In this document: positions 9,501 to 16,940 of the stretch, one piece after another | How positions within the stretch are numbered: position 1 is the first letter of the stretch | Layout: each line of letters starts with the position of its first letter | NCBI RefSeq assembly: GCF_030815865.1 | Contig: NZ_JAUSXI010000001.1 | Location: forward strand, 434,001-498,000 | Direction: 5' to 3' | Length of the DNA stretch: 64,000 bases | DNA from: Arthrobacter globiformis | GTDB taxonomy: Bacteria; Actinomycetota; Actinomycetes; Actinomycetales; Micrococcaceae | Made by a program: the position numbers and the translations under genes | Notes under the pieces: model-generated | Told to the model about the DNA's origin: nothing | The model's database searches: none | Seen by the model: only the letters and a program-made list of their open reading frames with translations

Positions 9501-9625
9501 CGGCCAAGGCCGTGCACTATCTCGAGCAGTACATTGACGGCGCCACCCGCAGCGTTCCTGACCAGGCCCTGCAAAGCCTCCTGGTCAGCGGCGGTCAGGC
9601 GCTGGTGGTCCGGCTGACCGCCTAA
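6545..9625 (+). CDS. Tat-exported beta-L-arabinofuranosidase, GH127, with LamG insert and FIMAH-like tail
   Basis: This 1026-residue enzyme belongs to the GH127 (DUF1680) family, which removes beta-L-arabinofuranose. The start is ATG 6545, preceded by AGGAGA at 6535-6540. The N-terminus carries a twin-arginine signal (SRRNILRLG, then an Ala-rich core). The catalytic barrel begins near residue 56 and is interrupted at about 181-350 by a LamG/concanavalin domain, after which the barrel resumes. The family's zinc/cysteine site is present: Glu589 and Cys591 in ESCC, and Cys661-Cys662 in TTCCEGTGLE, matching the Glu-Cys-Cys-Cys centre known from HypBA1. The last 120 residues are a helical FIMAH-like module. 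Tat export fits a metal-containing enzyme folded before secretion. Confidence 0.88.
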   Translation: MTNHVSRRNILRLGAAAAALPWLPSLASAAATAAEGPMTTALAAAAAAVRPFKLSDVSLGPGVFARKRELILNFARGYDERRYLNVFRANAGLRPLDGVVPLPAGGWEGLDGEANGNLRGHFTGHHMSMLAQAYAGTGEEAFGTKLRNLVTSLHECRQALSQEPSIQAVAGRLAGTAVDIARGSYVYGHLPAGSVDGLTGMTFAAWVRPAAAANWARIFDFGNDTKTYAFLAQRDGAGLPRFAITRNFAGGEQTIVGSAPLPVNEWSHVAVTLDGRTGALYVNGRQAGQNTAMTLTPAQLGSLANVWLGRSQYNDPTFAGAYQDVNIWSAALTAGQIAELAAARASGTSAGNGDVASLACGETGGSVLADSSGKGRHATVRRTWGLPSHPGFLAAYPETQFIELESRTTPDYFRVWAPYYTAHKILKGLLDAYTATGEPKALDLATGLCDWMHSRLSKLSPAVRQRMWGIFSSGEYGGVVEAILETYGHSGKPEHLELAKYFDLDSLIDACAQNKDILAGLHANQHIPIFTGLVLMYNATGEERYLTAARNFWTLVVPTRMFSIGGTSQGEFWKEREKIAATLNATDAESCCAYNMLKLSRELFFKDQNPAYMDYYERALFNQVLGSKQDQENAEMPLATYFIGLQPGAVRDFTPKQGTTCCEGTGLESATKYQNSVYFTADDGSALYVNLYIPSTLRWAAKNVTVTQRTSYPFEQRTTLQIAGSGQFELRLRVPAWATAGFTVRVNGAPVDAAATPGTYLGIDRAWKSGDSVDVEMPFVLRAERALDDPTVQTLMYGPVHLVARDARTTLLPFSLYGAARLSGDLAPALQPVAGKPLHFTLGGVELAPFLEGTEDAFHSYFRRAEASVVFGGVESGVANPERADKTTLLDDVWQSAPFANKPELLRRVTQVTDAWVAEGSLTRPDADRISKAAQQAAYGTPEGEIDDLQEIADAALAAGRITAETSDMLGARLKSANKALAQKTTAKAVHYLEQYIDGATRSVPDQALQSLLVSGGQALVVRLTA

Positions 9626-9713
9626 GCCGGCCAGTCCGACGTCGTCCCTTCCCGATTGCTTCATTCCCGCCATTCCAAGCAGCGGCTTCGGCCGCCCGAA
9701 CGAAAGTGCCTCA

Positions 9714-11951
9714 ATGTTTCCTACCTCCTCACGGGCCCGCACGGGCCCGGCGCTGATTGCCGCGGCTGCGCTGGCGCTCGGCGGGCTGGCCGCCGCAGCA
9801 CCGGCCCATGCCGCCGTCGACGACGGCCTGGTCCTCAAATACAACCTGACGGAAACCGCCGGGACCGTGGCGGAAGACAGCTCCGGCAACGGCCGCAACG
9901 GCGTGATCAGCGGTGACGCCACCACGCTGGGCAGCGAAGGGCTGCAGCTCGGCGGGACAAACGGCCACGTCCGCCTGCCCAACGACGTCATGCGCGGGCT
10001 CAACTCCATCACCGTCTCCACGGACGTGAAGCTCGCGGCCGACCAGGGCGCCCCCTACTTCATCTGGGGGATGGGCAACACCACCAACGGCACCGGCAAC
10101 GGCTACCTCTTCACCACCGGCAACGCGTACCGGACGTCCATCGCCAGCGGCAACTGGTCAACTGAGCAGACCCTCAGCGCCAACCGGGACCTGGCGCGCG
10201 GGGCCTGGAAGACCATCACCTACACGCTCAGCGGCGGTACCGCCGTGCTCTACGAGGACGGCACCGAGGTCGCCCGGAAGACCGGCGTCACCATCACCCC
10301 CGGGAGCATTGGGGGAGGAACGACGGCGGCGAACTACCTCGGGCGGTCCGTCTACAGCGGCGACAAGTACCTCAAAGGCCAGGTCCGCGACTTCCGCATC
10401 TACAACCGCGCCCTCTCGGCCGACGAGGTGCGGGAGCTCGGTTATGTTTCCCCCGAGCAGCGGGTTGCCCTCGACCTGCAGGGCCTGTCGCTGGGGGACA
10501 CCTCCGCGGTGACCACTAATTTGAAGCTGCCCACAACCGGGCCCAACGGCTCGGCCTACGCCTGGTCCTCCTCGGATCCGGCCACCGTGTCCGCACAGGG
10601 AGCCGTGACCCGGCCGGCCCACGGAACCGGAGATGCGACGGTGACGCTGACCGCCACTGCTACCTCAGGGGAGGCATCGGCGTCGAAATCCTTTACCGTC
10701 ACGGTGCCGGAGGACATCAGCGACGAGCAGAAGGTCGCTGAGGCAGCCGCAGCCCTGAATGTGTGGGACGCGGATGCGGTCCGCGGGAACATCACCCTGC
10801 CGACCGCGGGGCTGTACGGCACCAAGGTGGCATGGGAGTCGAGCGATACCGCGGCGATCGCGGCCACGGGTGAGGTTACGCGGCCGGCCTACGGCACTGC
10901 TCCGGCGAAGCTCAACCTGCACGCCACTGTGTCCCTTGGCAAGACCAAGGACAGGAAGAAGTTCCGCGTCACGGTGCTGCCGCTGCCCAAGGCCGAGGCC
11001 AAGGAAGGCTACGCGTTCGCGTACTTCACGGGCAACGACCTTGCCGGCGAGAACATCTACATGGCCGCCAGCCGCGGCAACGACGCGCTCAAGTGGGACG
11101 AATTGAACGGCGGGAAGCCGGTCCTCAAGTCCGGCCTGGGCACCAAGGGCCTGCGCGATCCGTTCATCATCCGTTCCCCGGAGGGCGACAAGTTCTACAT
11201 GATCGCCACCGACCTCTCCATCGGCAGCGGCACCAGCTGGGACTCCTCCCAGCGCCAGGGCAGCCAGTACATCGAGGTCTGGGAATCGACCGACCTGGTG
11301 AACTGGTCCGGGCAGCGGCACGTGAAGGTTTCGCCGGACACCGCGGGGAACACCTGGGCTCCGGAAGCGCACTACGACGAGAAGATCGGCGCCTACGTTG
11401 TTTACTGGGCCTCCAAGATCTACGCCGACGACGACCCCAACCACACCGGCGGCACCTACAACAAGATGATGTACTCCACCACCCGGGACTTCCGGACCTT
11501 CACCGAAGCCAAGGTGTGGAACGACCCCGGCAACTCGGTGATCGACTCCACCGTCATCAAGGAGGGCGACACGTACTACCGGTTCACCAAGGACGAGGGC
11601 CAGGTCTCCGGCTGCCTGGACATCATGCAGGAAAAGTCGAGCGACCTGCTGGCCATCGACCTGCCCGCCACGAACCCGCGCAACTGGACGCTGATGGGCA
11701 ACTGCATCGGCAAAAAGGCCGGAACCGGCGGCGTGGAAGGGCCCACCATCTTCAAGTCGAACACAGAGGAGAAGTACTACCTGTTCGTCGACGAGTTCGG
11801 CGGCCGCGGCTATATCCCGCTGGAAAGCACCAGCCTCGAAAACCCGAACTGGAAGCTCTCCACCAACTACGAACTGCCGCGGGCTCCGCGCCACGGCACG
11901 GTCCTGCCCGTCACCAAGACGGAGCTGGAGCGGCTGCACACGCAGCTGTGA
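9714..11951 (+). CDS. Secreted multidomain GH43 arabinofuranosidase/arabinanase
   Basis: This is a 745-residue extracellular glycosidase. A Sec signal peptide ends APAHA. A LamG domain follows at about residues 37-245, then two bacterial Ig-like (atrophied Ig type) repeats at about 250-425, each with an AWSSSDP or AWESSDT core. The C-terminal five-bladed GH43 domain starts at AFAYFTG near residue 438. Expected catalytic residues are Asp482 (RDPF, base), Asp611 (IDST, pKa modulator) and Glu675 (EGPT, acid). GH43 enzymes of this shape act on arabinan or arabinosyl side chains; beta-xylosidase or galactanase activity cannot be excluded. It is the last gene of the GH51-GH127-GH43 run and ends before a very strong terminator. 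Confidence 0.88.
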   Translation: MFPTSSRARTGPALIAAAALALGGLAAAAPAHAAVDDGLVLKYNLTETAGTVAEDSSGNGRNGVISGDATTLGSEGLQLGGTNGHVRLPNDVMRGLNSITVSTDVKLAADQGAPYFIWGMGNTTNGTGNGYLFTTGNAYRTSIASGNWSTEQTLSANRDLARGAWKTITYTLSGGTAVLYEDGTEVARKTGVTITPGSIGGGTTAANYLGRSVYSGDKYLKGQVRDFRIYNRALSADEVRELGYVSPEQRVALDLQGLSLGDTSAVTTNLKLPTTGPNGSAYAWSSSDPATVSAQGAVTRPAHGTGDATVTLTATATSGEASASKSFTVTVPEDISDEQKVAEAAAALNVWDADAVRGNITLPTAGLYGTKVAWESSDTAAIAATGEVTRPAYGTAPAKLNLHATVSLGKTKDRKKFRVTVLPLPKAEAKEGYAFAYFTGNDLAGENIYMAASRGNDALKWDELNGGKPVLKSGLGTKGLRDPFIIRSPEGDKFYMIATDLSIGSGTSWDSSQRQGSQYIEVWESTDLVNWSGQRHVKVSPDTAGNTWAPEAHYDEKIGAYVVYWASKIYADDDPNHTGGTYNKMMYSTTRDFRTFTEAKVWNDPGNSVIDSTVIKEGDTYYRFTKDEGQVSGCLDIMQEKSSDLLAIDLPATNPRNWTLMGNCIGKKAGTGGVEGPTIFKSNTEEKYYLFVDEFGGRGYIPLESTSLENPNWKLSTNYELPRAPRHGTVLPVTKTELERLHTQL

Positions 11952-11972
11952 TGTAGTTCTGGTTCGCTAAAG

Positions 11973-12008
11973 CCAGGGGGCTCCGCCGGTACCGGCGGAG
12001 CCCCCTGG
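11973..12008. terminator. Terminator of the arabinofuranosidase operon
   Basis: This is a 36-bp perfect palindrome (18 + 18, no unpaired loop base in DNA) beginning 22 bp after the GH43 stop. A T-rich tract (TTTTTAT) follows at about 12018. It marks the end of the operon. Confidence 0.88.
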
Positions 12009-12155
12009 TCTTTACGTTTTTATCTCTTGCCGTACTTCTTGTGAATGCTGGCGTCTGCCGGGTCATCAACCGGTTGACCAGTCGGGAATAATGGGTGGGG
12101 ACTGGGCTGGGGCCCACCATCCCCCAAAATTGTTGAGATCGTTCTGGAGAAATAC
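12009..12155. other. Intergenic segment with palindromes
   Basis: It contains the 12-bp perfect palindrome TCAACCGGTTGA at 12066-12077, which could be an operator, and a G-rich/C-rich imperfect inverted repeat around 12091-12125. It leads into a possible small gene at 12156. No other gene is apparent. Confidence 0.4.
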
Positions 12156-12353
12156 ATGGATAGCACCGGCATGATGGCCCTGTTCCTGGCCGGGTCTGAC
12201 AGCCTGGCCACAAGCGCCCTGCCCCAGGCTCCGACTGTTGCCGAGAACTCGACGCCCCGATCGGCTGCCTGGAACACGTTCCGGGGCCGGACCGCCAGCG
12301 TCCTGCACCGCCTTGCTTGGGCCGTTGAGCCGAAGGCGCCCGGTAGCCGCTGA
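12156..12353 (+). CDS. Possible small hypothetical protein, 65 aa
   Basis: This is a 65-codon frame starting ATG at 12156, with GGAG 7 nt upstream in an AT-richer leader. The N-terminus is hydrophobic (MMALFLAG) and the C-terminal third is basic (Arg, Lys, His). No domain is recognised. It is isolated between a terminator and the GNAT gene, with a palindrome 80 bp upstream. It may be a short membrane-associated peptide or a chance frame. Confidence 0.4.
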   Translation: MDSTGMMALFLAGSDSLATSALPQAPTVAENSTPRSAAWNTFRGRTASVLHRLAWAVEPKAPGSR

Positions 12354-12438
12354 CTTCGGGGTACGCGTCGAACCGGAGTTGGGCCAAGCCTAGAATCCTT
12401 CTAGTGATTCCTGCCCGCTCGCACACATCGGAGTTTCA

Positions 12439-12972
12439 ATGATCCGCAAGGCCCTTCCCGGTGACGCTGCTGCCCTGGCTGACTTGGCGGCGGCCACTTT
12501 CCCGCTCGCTTGCCCGCCGGGCTCCTCGCCGGAGGACATCCAGCTCCACCTCAGGCGGACGCTCAGCGAGGACAGGTTCAGGGAATACCTCGCGGACAGC
12601 AACATAGCCATCCTGGTGCTTGAGCAGGGCGGCCGGCTTGACGGGTACACCCTGCTCGTCGACCGGCAGTCAACGGACCCCGACGTGCTCCGCGCCCTGG
12701 ACGCGCAGCGGTCCGTCGAACTGAGCAAGTGCTACGTGCACCCGGACCACCACGGACGGGGCGCAGCCACCACCCTGATGCGGGCCTCTTTGGACTGGGC
12801 AGCAGAGCAGGGAGCGGCCACCGTCTGGCTGGGAGTCAACAGTCAGAACGCCAGGGCCATCCGCTTCTACGAGAAATCAGGCTTCGCCAAGGTGGGGACC
12901 AAGTCATTCACCTTGGGCGACTCGGTGGAGAATGACTTCATCCTGGAGTACGCCCTCCCGGGGAAGGGCTGA
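12439..12972 (+). CDS. GNAT-family N-acetyltransferase
   Basis: This 177-residue GNAT acyltransferase would move an acetyl group from acetyl-CoA to an amine; the substrate is unknown. The acetyl-CoA loop is seen as YVHPDHHGRGAATTLM (residues about 99-114), followed by LGVNSQNARAIRFYEKSGF, the classic C-terminal GNAT strand-helix pattern. ATG 12439 follows GGAG at 12430. Its 3' end overlaps the convergent MFS gene by 35 bp. The layout resembles ribosomal-protein or small-molecule acetyltransferases, but nothing specifies which. Confidence 0.9.
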   Translation: MIRKALPGDAAALADLAAATFPLACPPGSSPEDIQLHLRRTLSEDRFREYLADSNIAILVLEQGGRLDGYTLLVDRQSTDPDVLRALDAQRSVELSKCYVHPDHHGRGAATTLMRASLDWAAEQGAATVWLGVNSQNARAIRFYEKSGFAKVGTKSFTLGDSVENDFILEYALPGKG

Positions 12973-14239
12973 CGACGGCGCTCCCCGGTTGCGTCCGCCT
13001 CCTCGGGAAGGAGGCCAAAAGTTGCTGCCGCAAGGTCAGACGGCTGCTGCGGACCACCACAATCACTGCGAGCAATCCGGTCAGCAGGACGACGGCGCCG
13101 CCTACCGCCACTGACCAGCGGGCGCCGAAGGTGCTGCCGAGCCAGCCCATGAGCGGGGCCCCCAAGGCAGTCCCGCCCTGCAGGGTTGCCAGATAAAGGG
13201 CAAGCACTCGTCCCCGGAATGGTGGCTCCACTGAGAGCTGGATGCTCGTATTGCAACTGTTCAGGAAGGTAATCGATGCGAGGCCCACCGGGACCAGAAT
13301 GGCGGCGTACAGCCAGAACGACGGCGAGACGCTGCCCACCAACGTAAAGAAGCCGAGGCCCAGCGCTCCGCCAAGCAGGAAACGCAGCCGCGGGCGCGAC
13401 CTGCGGGCGGCCAGCAGCGCGCCCGCCAGTGTCCCTACGGCCATGATGGAGCCCAGGAGTCCGAATTCACCGGGGCCCATTCCGAATTCCGCCGTGGCCA
13501 TCAGGGCGTTGGTGATGGGGAAGTTCATGCCGAAGGCCCCCAGGATGCCCACCAGGACGAGGATCAGCACCAGATCAGGACGCCGGCGCACATAGCCCAG
13601 TCCTTCGGCAACCTGGTGTTTGCTGCGGATAGCCGGTGCGGCCGGGACTAGCTCCGATGCGCGGATCCGGGCCAGCGAGATCAGGACGGCGGCAAAGCTG
13701 GCGGCGTTGAGCAGGAAAACGGGGCCGGTGCCAACCCAGGCAATGAGCACGCCTGCGATCGCTGGTCCTGTGAGCCGGGCGGTGTTGAAGGAGGCGGAGT
13801 TGAGGGACACTGCATTGGCGATATGGTCCTGTCCCACGAGTTCGGAGACGAAGGACTGCCGCGCCGGCCCGTCGATGGCGCTTGCCAGCCCAAGGCAGAG
13901 GGCGGCTGCGTACACCTGCCACAGTTGCGCCGCGCCGGTCACCACCAGGAGCCCGACGACCAGCCCGCACAGGCCCATTGCCGTCTGCGTCCACAGCAGG
14001 ATCACGCGTTTCCGGTGCCGGTCAGCGAGCACTCCTGCATAGGGGCCAAGCAGCAGCATGGGCAGGAACTGCAGGGCCGTGGTGATTCCGACCGCCGTTC
14101 CGGAATGGTCCGTGAGCACGGTCAGGACCAGCCAGTCCTGCGCGACCCTCTGCATCCAGGTGCCGATGTTGGACACCAGGGCACCGCCGGCCCACAACCG
14201 GTAGTTGGGGTTCTGCAATGCCCGGAAGGTGGCGCTCAT
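12938..14239 (-). CDS. MFS transporter (EntS-like exporter family)
   Basis: This 433-residue major facilitator has about 12 hydrophobic segments. It begins FRALQNPNYRLWAGGALVSNIGTWMQ, cut by convention here as NYRLWAGGALVSNIG, the typical start of the MFS_3/enterobactin-exporter group. The loop between helices 2 and 3 reads DRHRKRV. The ATG overlaps the TGA of the upstream MarR gene by 4 bp (ATGA), so a drug-exporter/repressor pair is likely. The 3' end overlaps the convergent GNAT gene. The substrate is unknown; proton-coupled efflux of a small molecule is inferred. Confidence 0.9.
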   Translation of the reverse strand: MSATFRALQNPNYRLWAGGALVSNIGTWMQRVAQDWLVLTVLTDHSGTAVGITTALQFLPMLLLGPYAGVLADRHRKRVILLWTQTAMGLCGLVVGLLVVTGAAQLWQVYAAALCLGLASAIDGPARQSFVSELVGQDHIANAVSLNSASFNTARLTGPAIAGVLIAWVGTGPVFLLNAASFAAVLISLARIRASELVPAAPAIRSKHQVAEGLGYVRRRPDLVLILVLVGILGAFGMNFPITNALMATAEFGMGPGEFGLLGSIMAVGTLAGALLAARRSRPRLRFLLGGALGLGFFTLVGSVSPSFWLYAAILVPVGLASITFLNSCNTSIQLSVEPPFRGRVLALYLATLQGGTALGAPLMGWLGSTFGARWSVAVGGAVVLLTGLLAVIVVVRSSRLTLRQQLLASFPRRRTQPGSAVVSPSPGGRTPG

Positions 14240-14697
14240 CGGGCGCTCATCTCCTGCATGATCTGCGCGGCGCGGCTCAGGGTCAGCCGGTCCTCCGGGC
14301 TCAGGCCGGCCACCCGTTGGGCCAGCCAGGCGGTGCGCTGTTCCCGCGCCTCTTCCAGGACGTCCACACCGGCAGGGGTGATAGCTACCTGAATCTGGCG
14401 GCCGTCCTCCGGATGCGCTGACCGGGACACAAACCTTTGCTCCGCAAGGGCGTTCACGATCCGGGTCATCGAAGGCGCCTGCACGTGCTCCCGTGCCGCC
14501 AATTCCCGGGGTGTGCGCGGGCCGTCACTGTGGAGCTGGGCCAGCACCGTGTACTGGCCGGGGGTGATGACCTCGCCGGTTGCTTCGACCCGGAGCCGGC
14601 GGGAAGTCCGCATCACGGCGGTCCGAAGGTCGATTGCCAGCATGTCCGGCCGGATGGATTGCGGGGTTTCTTGGTGTGCCGCTTCGGTCGCAGGCAT
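14236..14697 (-). CDS. MarR-family transcriptional regulator
   Basis: This 153-residue winged-helix regulator of the MarR family would normally repress the coupled MFS exporter and itself. The core reads TPGQYTVLAQLHSDGPRTPRELA, then the recognition helix region QAPSMTRIVNALAEQRFV and the wing DGRQIQVAITPAG. ATG 14697 is chosen; an upstream TTG in the open frame lies inside the operator-like repeat. AGGAGG is 12 nt upstream of the ATG. A perfect inverted repeat at 14721-14733 lies just before the ribosome site, consistent with autorepression. Confidence 0.92.
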   Translation of the reverse strand: MPATEAAHQETPQSIRPDMLAIDLRTAVMRTSRRLRVEATGEVITPGQYTVLAQLHSDGPRTPRELAAREHVQAPSMTRIVNALAEQRFVSRSAHPEDGRQIQVAITPAGVDVLEEAREQRTAWLAQRVAGLSPEDRLTLSRAAQIMQEMSAR

Positions 14698-14720
14698 TGA
14701 GGAAGTGCGCCTCCTGATAG

Positions 14721-14733
14721 TTAGCAACGCTAA
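14721..14733. promoter_or_regulatory. Putative MarR operator
   Basis: TTAGCAACGCTAA has 5-bp perfect arms around AAC. It lies 24 bp before the MarR start and overlaps the region where the promoter should be. MarR-family proteins commonly bind such repeats; assignment is by position. Confidence 0.55.
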
Positions 14734-14799
14734 TTAGCTTCTCTAACCATCATCCCCCGAGTGTCCCCGCGAGGCAACCGATACCCAGGCGAATGTGAC

Positions 14800-15882
14800 C
14801 TATTTCCCCTTCGGCGCCGCGGTGCTCTGGCGAATTACGAGTTCAGTGGGCACCAGGGTGACGCCGGGTTCGGTCGTGTTGGTGCGGATCTGTTGCAGGA
14901 CGTTGTCCACACACTGGTTGCCGACGTCGGCGAAGTTCTGGTGGACCGTTGTCAGTGGGGGAGCGTAGGAGGAGGCCTCGGGGACGTCATCGAACCCGAC
15001 GAGGCTGACGTCCTCGGGGACGGATTTTCCCTTCTCGCGGAAGGCGCGGAGGAGGCCGAGGGCCATGTGGTCGTTGGCGGCGAAGACGGCGGTGCAGCCG
15101 GGTTCGTCGGCGAGCCGGAGGCCGGCGGTGTAGCCGGAGTCCGCTGACCAGTCGCCGCGGAGCACCGGCGGCACTGGTTTGCCTGCGGCGGTGAGGGTGG
15201 TGCGCCAGGCGGCGGCGCGGCGTTCGCTGGCGAAGGATTCTTCAGGGCCGGCGACATGCCAAACGGTTTCGTGGCCCAAATCCAAAAGGTGGCTGACGGC
15301 TTTCTGGGCGCCGTCGGCCTGGTCGGTGTCCACCACGCTGTACTGCTCGCCGGCGTCGGAATCGACGACGACCACCTTCACCCCCGGGGGCAGCGTAACT
15401 GTCGCTGCGTCCAGGAGGTGGACCTCCATGATGGCGATCACGGCGTCGACGGCGAGTTCGCCCATGCGGGAGAACGCGCCCTGGATCCCTGCCTGGGTTG
15501 GGGCTGTGACCGGGATCAGCGTGATGGCGAAGTCCTGCCGGGCGGCGTGCAGCGCGATGGCCTCCAGAGTGCGCATGTTCCCGAGCGAGGACAGCGAGAA
15601 GGTGATCACGCCGATGGTCCGGAAGCTGCCGCGCTTGAGCGCCCGGGCCGCGCTGTTCGGCCGGTATCCCAGCTCGTTCATCGCCGCAATGACCTGGCGC
15701 CGCGTGCTTTCGATGACGTCCGGGCTCCCGTTGGACACGCGGGAAACAGTTTGGGAGGAGACTCCAGCGAGCTTGGCGACGTCGGCCATGGACACTTGCG
15801 GCTTGCGCCGCAGCGCCGCGCCTGCGGCGCCCTGTGCAGCGGACAGATTGTGGACCGGGGGTTGACCGGGTTCGTGCTCCAT
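14800..15882 (-). CDS. LacI-family transcriptional repressor of the galacto-oligosaccharide operon
   Basis: This 360-residue LacI/GalR regulator has an N-terminal helix-turn-helix MADVAKLAGVSSQTVSRV and hinge GYRPNSAARALKRG, then a periplasmic-binding-protein-like sensor domain (FAANDHMALGLLRAF, VGFDDVPEASSYAPPLTTV). ATG 15882 is chosen, since an upstream TTG lies within an operator. It is divergent from the two permeases, binding protein, GH42 and GH30 genes. Two palindromic operators in the gap indicate control of both itself and the transporter operon. The inducer is probably galactose or a galacto-oligosaccharide, inferred from the regulated genes. Confidence 0.93.
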   Translation of the reverse strand: MEHEPGQPPVHNLSAAQGAAGAALRRKPQVSMADVAKLAGVSSQTVSRVSNGSPDVIESTRRQVIAAMNELGYRPNSAARALKRGSFRTIGVITFSLSSLGNMRTLEAIALHAARQDFAITLIPVTAPTQAGIQGAFSRMGELAVDAVIAIMEVHLLDAATVTLPPGVKVVVVDSDAGEQYSVVDTDQADGAQKAVSHLLDLGHETVWHVAGPEESFASERRAAAWRTTLTAAGKPVPPVLRGDWSADSGYTAGLRLADEPGCTAVFAANDHMALGLLRAFREKGKSVPEDVSLVGFDDVPEASSYAPPLTTVHQNFADVGNQCVDNVLQQIRTNTTEPGVTLVPTELVIRQSTAAPKGK

Positions 15883-15901
15883 GTCACCATCGTACCAATC
15901 A

Positions 15902-15915
15902 TGTTTGCGCAAACA
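15902..15915. promoter_or_regulatory. LacI operator O1
   Basis: TGTTTGCGCAAACA is a perfect 14-bp palindrome with central CG, 19 bp before the lacI-type gene start. A near copy lies 34 bp away (start to start). Confidence 0.85.
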
Positions 15916-15935
15916 CTAACAAAACCTCACATTGA

Positions 15936-15949
15936 TGTTTACGCAAACA
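15936..15949. promoter_or_regulatory. LacI operator O2
   Basis: TGTTTACGCAAACA differs from O1 at one central base. It lies 50 bp upstream of the first permease gene. Spacing of 34 bp is about three helical turns, so two repressor dimers could sit nearly on one face. Confidence 0.82.
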
Positions 15950-15999
15950 GAACATCTTCCGTCACCCGTCACGTGACGCAGCCCTACAGAGGACCTTTC

Positions 16000-16938
16000 A
16001 TGACAATGACGTCCCCGCAAGTCACGGTGCCTGCCGGAGCGGCAGCCCCGGCCGGCCGCACGAGCCGCCGTGCCAGCCGCCGTTCCTGGGCCGGTTGGCT
16101 GTTCATCGGCCCCTTCATGGCGGTGTTCGCCCTGGTTTTCCTGGCCCCGATCGCCTATTCCATCTACCTGAGCGTATTCCGCAACCAGCTCATCGGCGGC
16201 ACCGCGTTCGTGGGCCTGGACAACTACGCCCGGGCCTTGGGAGACGCGCAGTTCTGGTCAGCGCTGGGGCGGGTTTCGCTGTTCCTGGCAGTCCAGGTTC
16301 CGGTCATGCTGTTCATCGCCCTCGTTGTGGCCCTCGCCCTGGACAGCGGCCGGCTCTACGGAAGGTCGTTCTTCCGGATCTCGATCTTCCTGCCCTATGC
16401 GGTGCCGGCAGTCGTCGCCACCCTCATGTGGGGCTTCATGTACGGCACCCGGTTCGGCCTGGTGGGAAACATCAACCAAGCCTTCGGCCTCAACCTGCCC
16501 AGCCCGCTCTCCTCGGAACTGGTGCTCGCCTCCATCGGAAACATCGTCACGTGGGAGTTCATCGGCTACAACATGCTGATCTTCTACTCCGCGCTGACCG
16601 TCATCCCCAAGTCGCTCTATGAGGCTTCCGAGATCGACGGCGCCGGCCAGTTGAGGGTCATAACCGCCATCAAACTGCCCGCAATCCGCGGCGCCATTGT
16701 GGTGGCCAGCATCTTCTCCGTGATCGGCAGCTTCCAGCTCTTCAACGAGCCCAGCATCCTCAAGAGCCTCTCACCCAACACCATTTCGACCTACTTCACG
16801 CCCAACCTGTACGCCTTCTCCCTGTCGTTCTCCGGGCAGCAGTACAACTACTCCGCCACGGTGGCGATCATCATGGGGCTGATCACCATGGCCATTGCCT
16901 ATGCCGTCCAGGTCCGCGGCATGCGAAAGGAGCGCTGA
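16000..16938 (+). CDS. Sugar ABC transporter permease, MalF-type
   Basis: This 312-residue inner-membrane permease of a carbohydrate CUT1 importer has six predicted helices. The cytoplasmic EAA loop reads YEASEIDGAGQLRVITAIKL, typical of MalF/MsmF proteins. ATG 16000 is preceded by AGAGGA at 15988-15993; the longer open frame upstream belongs to the antisense of lacI. It is followed after 2 bp by the second permease. Cargo is inferred to be galacto-oligosaccharides because the operon carries GH42 and GH30 genes. It has the order permease-permease-binding protein, with no ATPase gene nearby. Confidence 0.92.
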   Translation: MTMTSPQVTVPAGAAAPAGRTSRRASRRSWAGWLFIGPFMAVFALVFLAPIAYSIYLSVFRNQLIGGTAFVGLDNYARALGDAQFWSALGRVSLFLAVQVPVMLFIALVVALALDSGRLYGRSFFRISIFLPYAVPAVVATLMWGFMYGTRFGLVGNINQAFGLNLPSPLSSELVLASIGNIVTWEFIGYNMLIFYSALTVIPKSLYEASEIDGAGQLRVITAIKLPAIRGAIVVASIFSVIGSFQLFNEPSILKSLSPNTISTYFTPNLYAFSLSFSGQQYNYSATVAIIMGLITMAIAYAVQVRGMRKER

Positions 16939-16940
16939 CC

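Noticed and set aside
6533..10021. Very long minus-strand frame (1162 codons) opposite the GH127 gene, and similar long antisense frames at 21531-23780, 56823-58847 and elsewhere
   Set aside because: They are shadows of GC-rich plus-strand genes; their translations are Arg/Ala/Gly/Pro/His-biased with no family motif, while the sense strand encodes clear enzymes.
12020..12426. Minus-strand frames opposite the small ORF and GNAT leader
   Set aside because: No ribosome sites or recognisable motifs; composition resembles antisense of GC-rich DNA.
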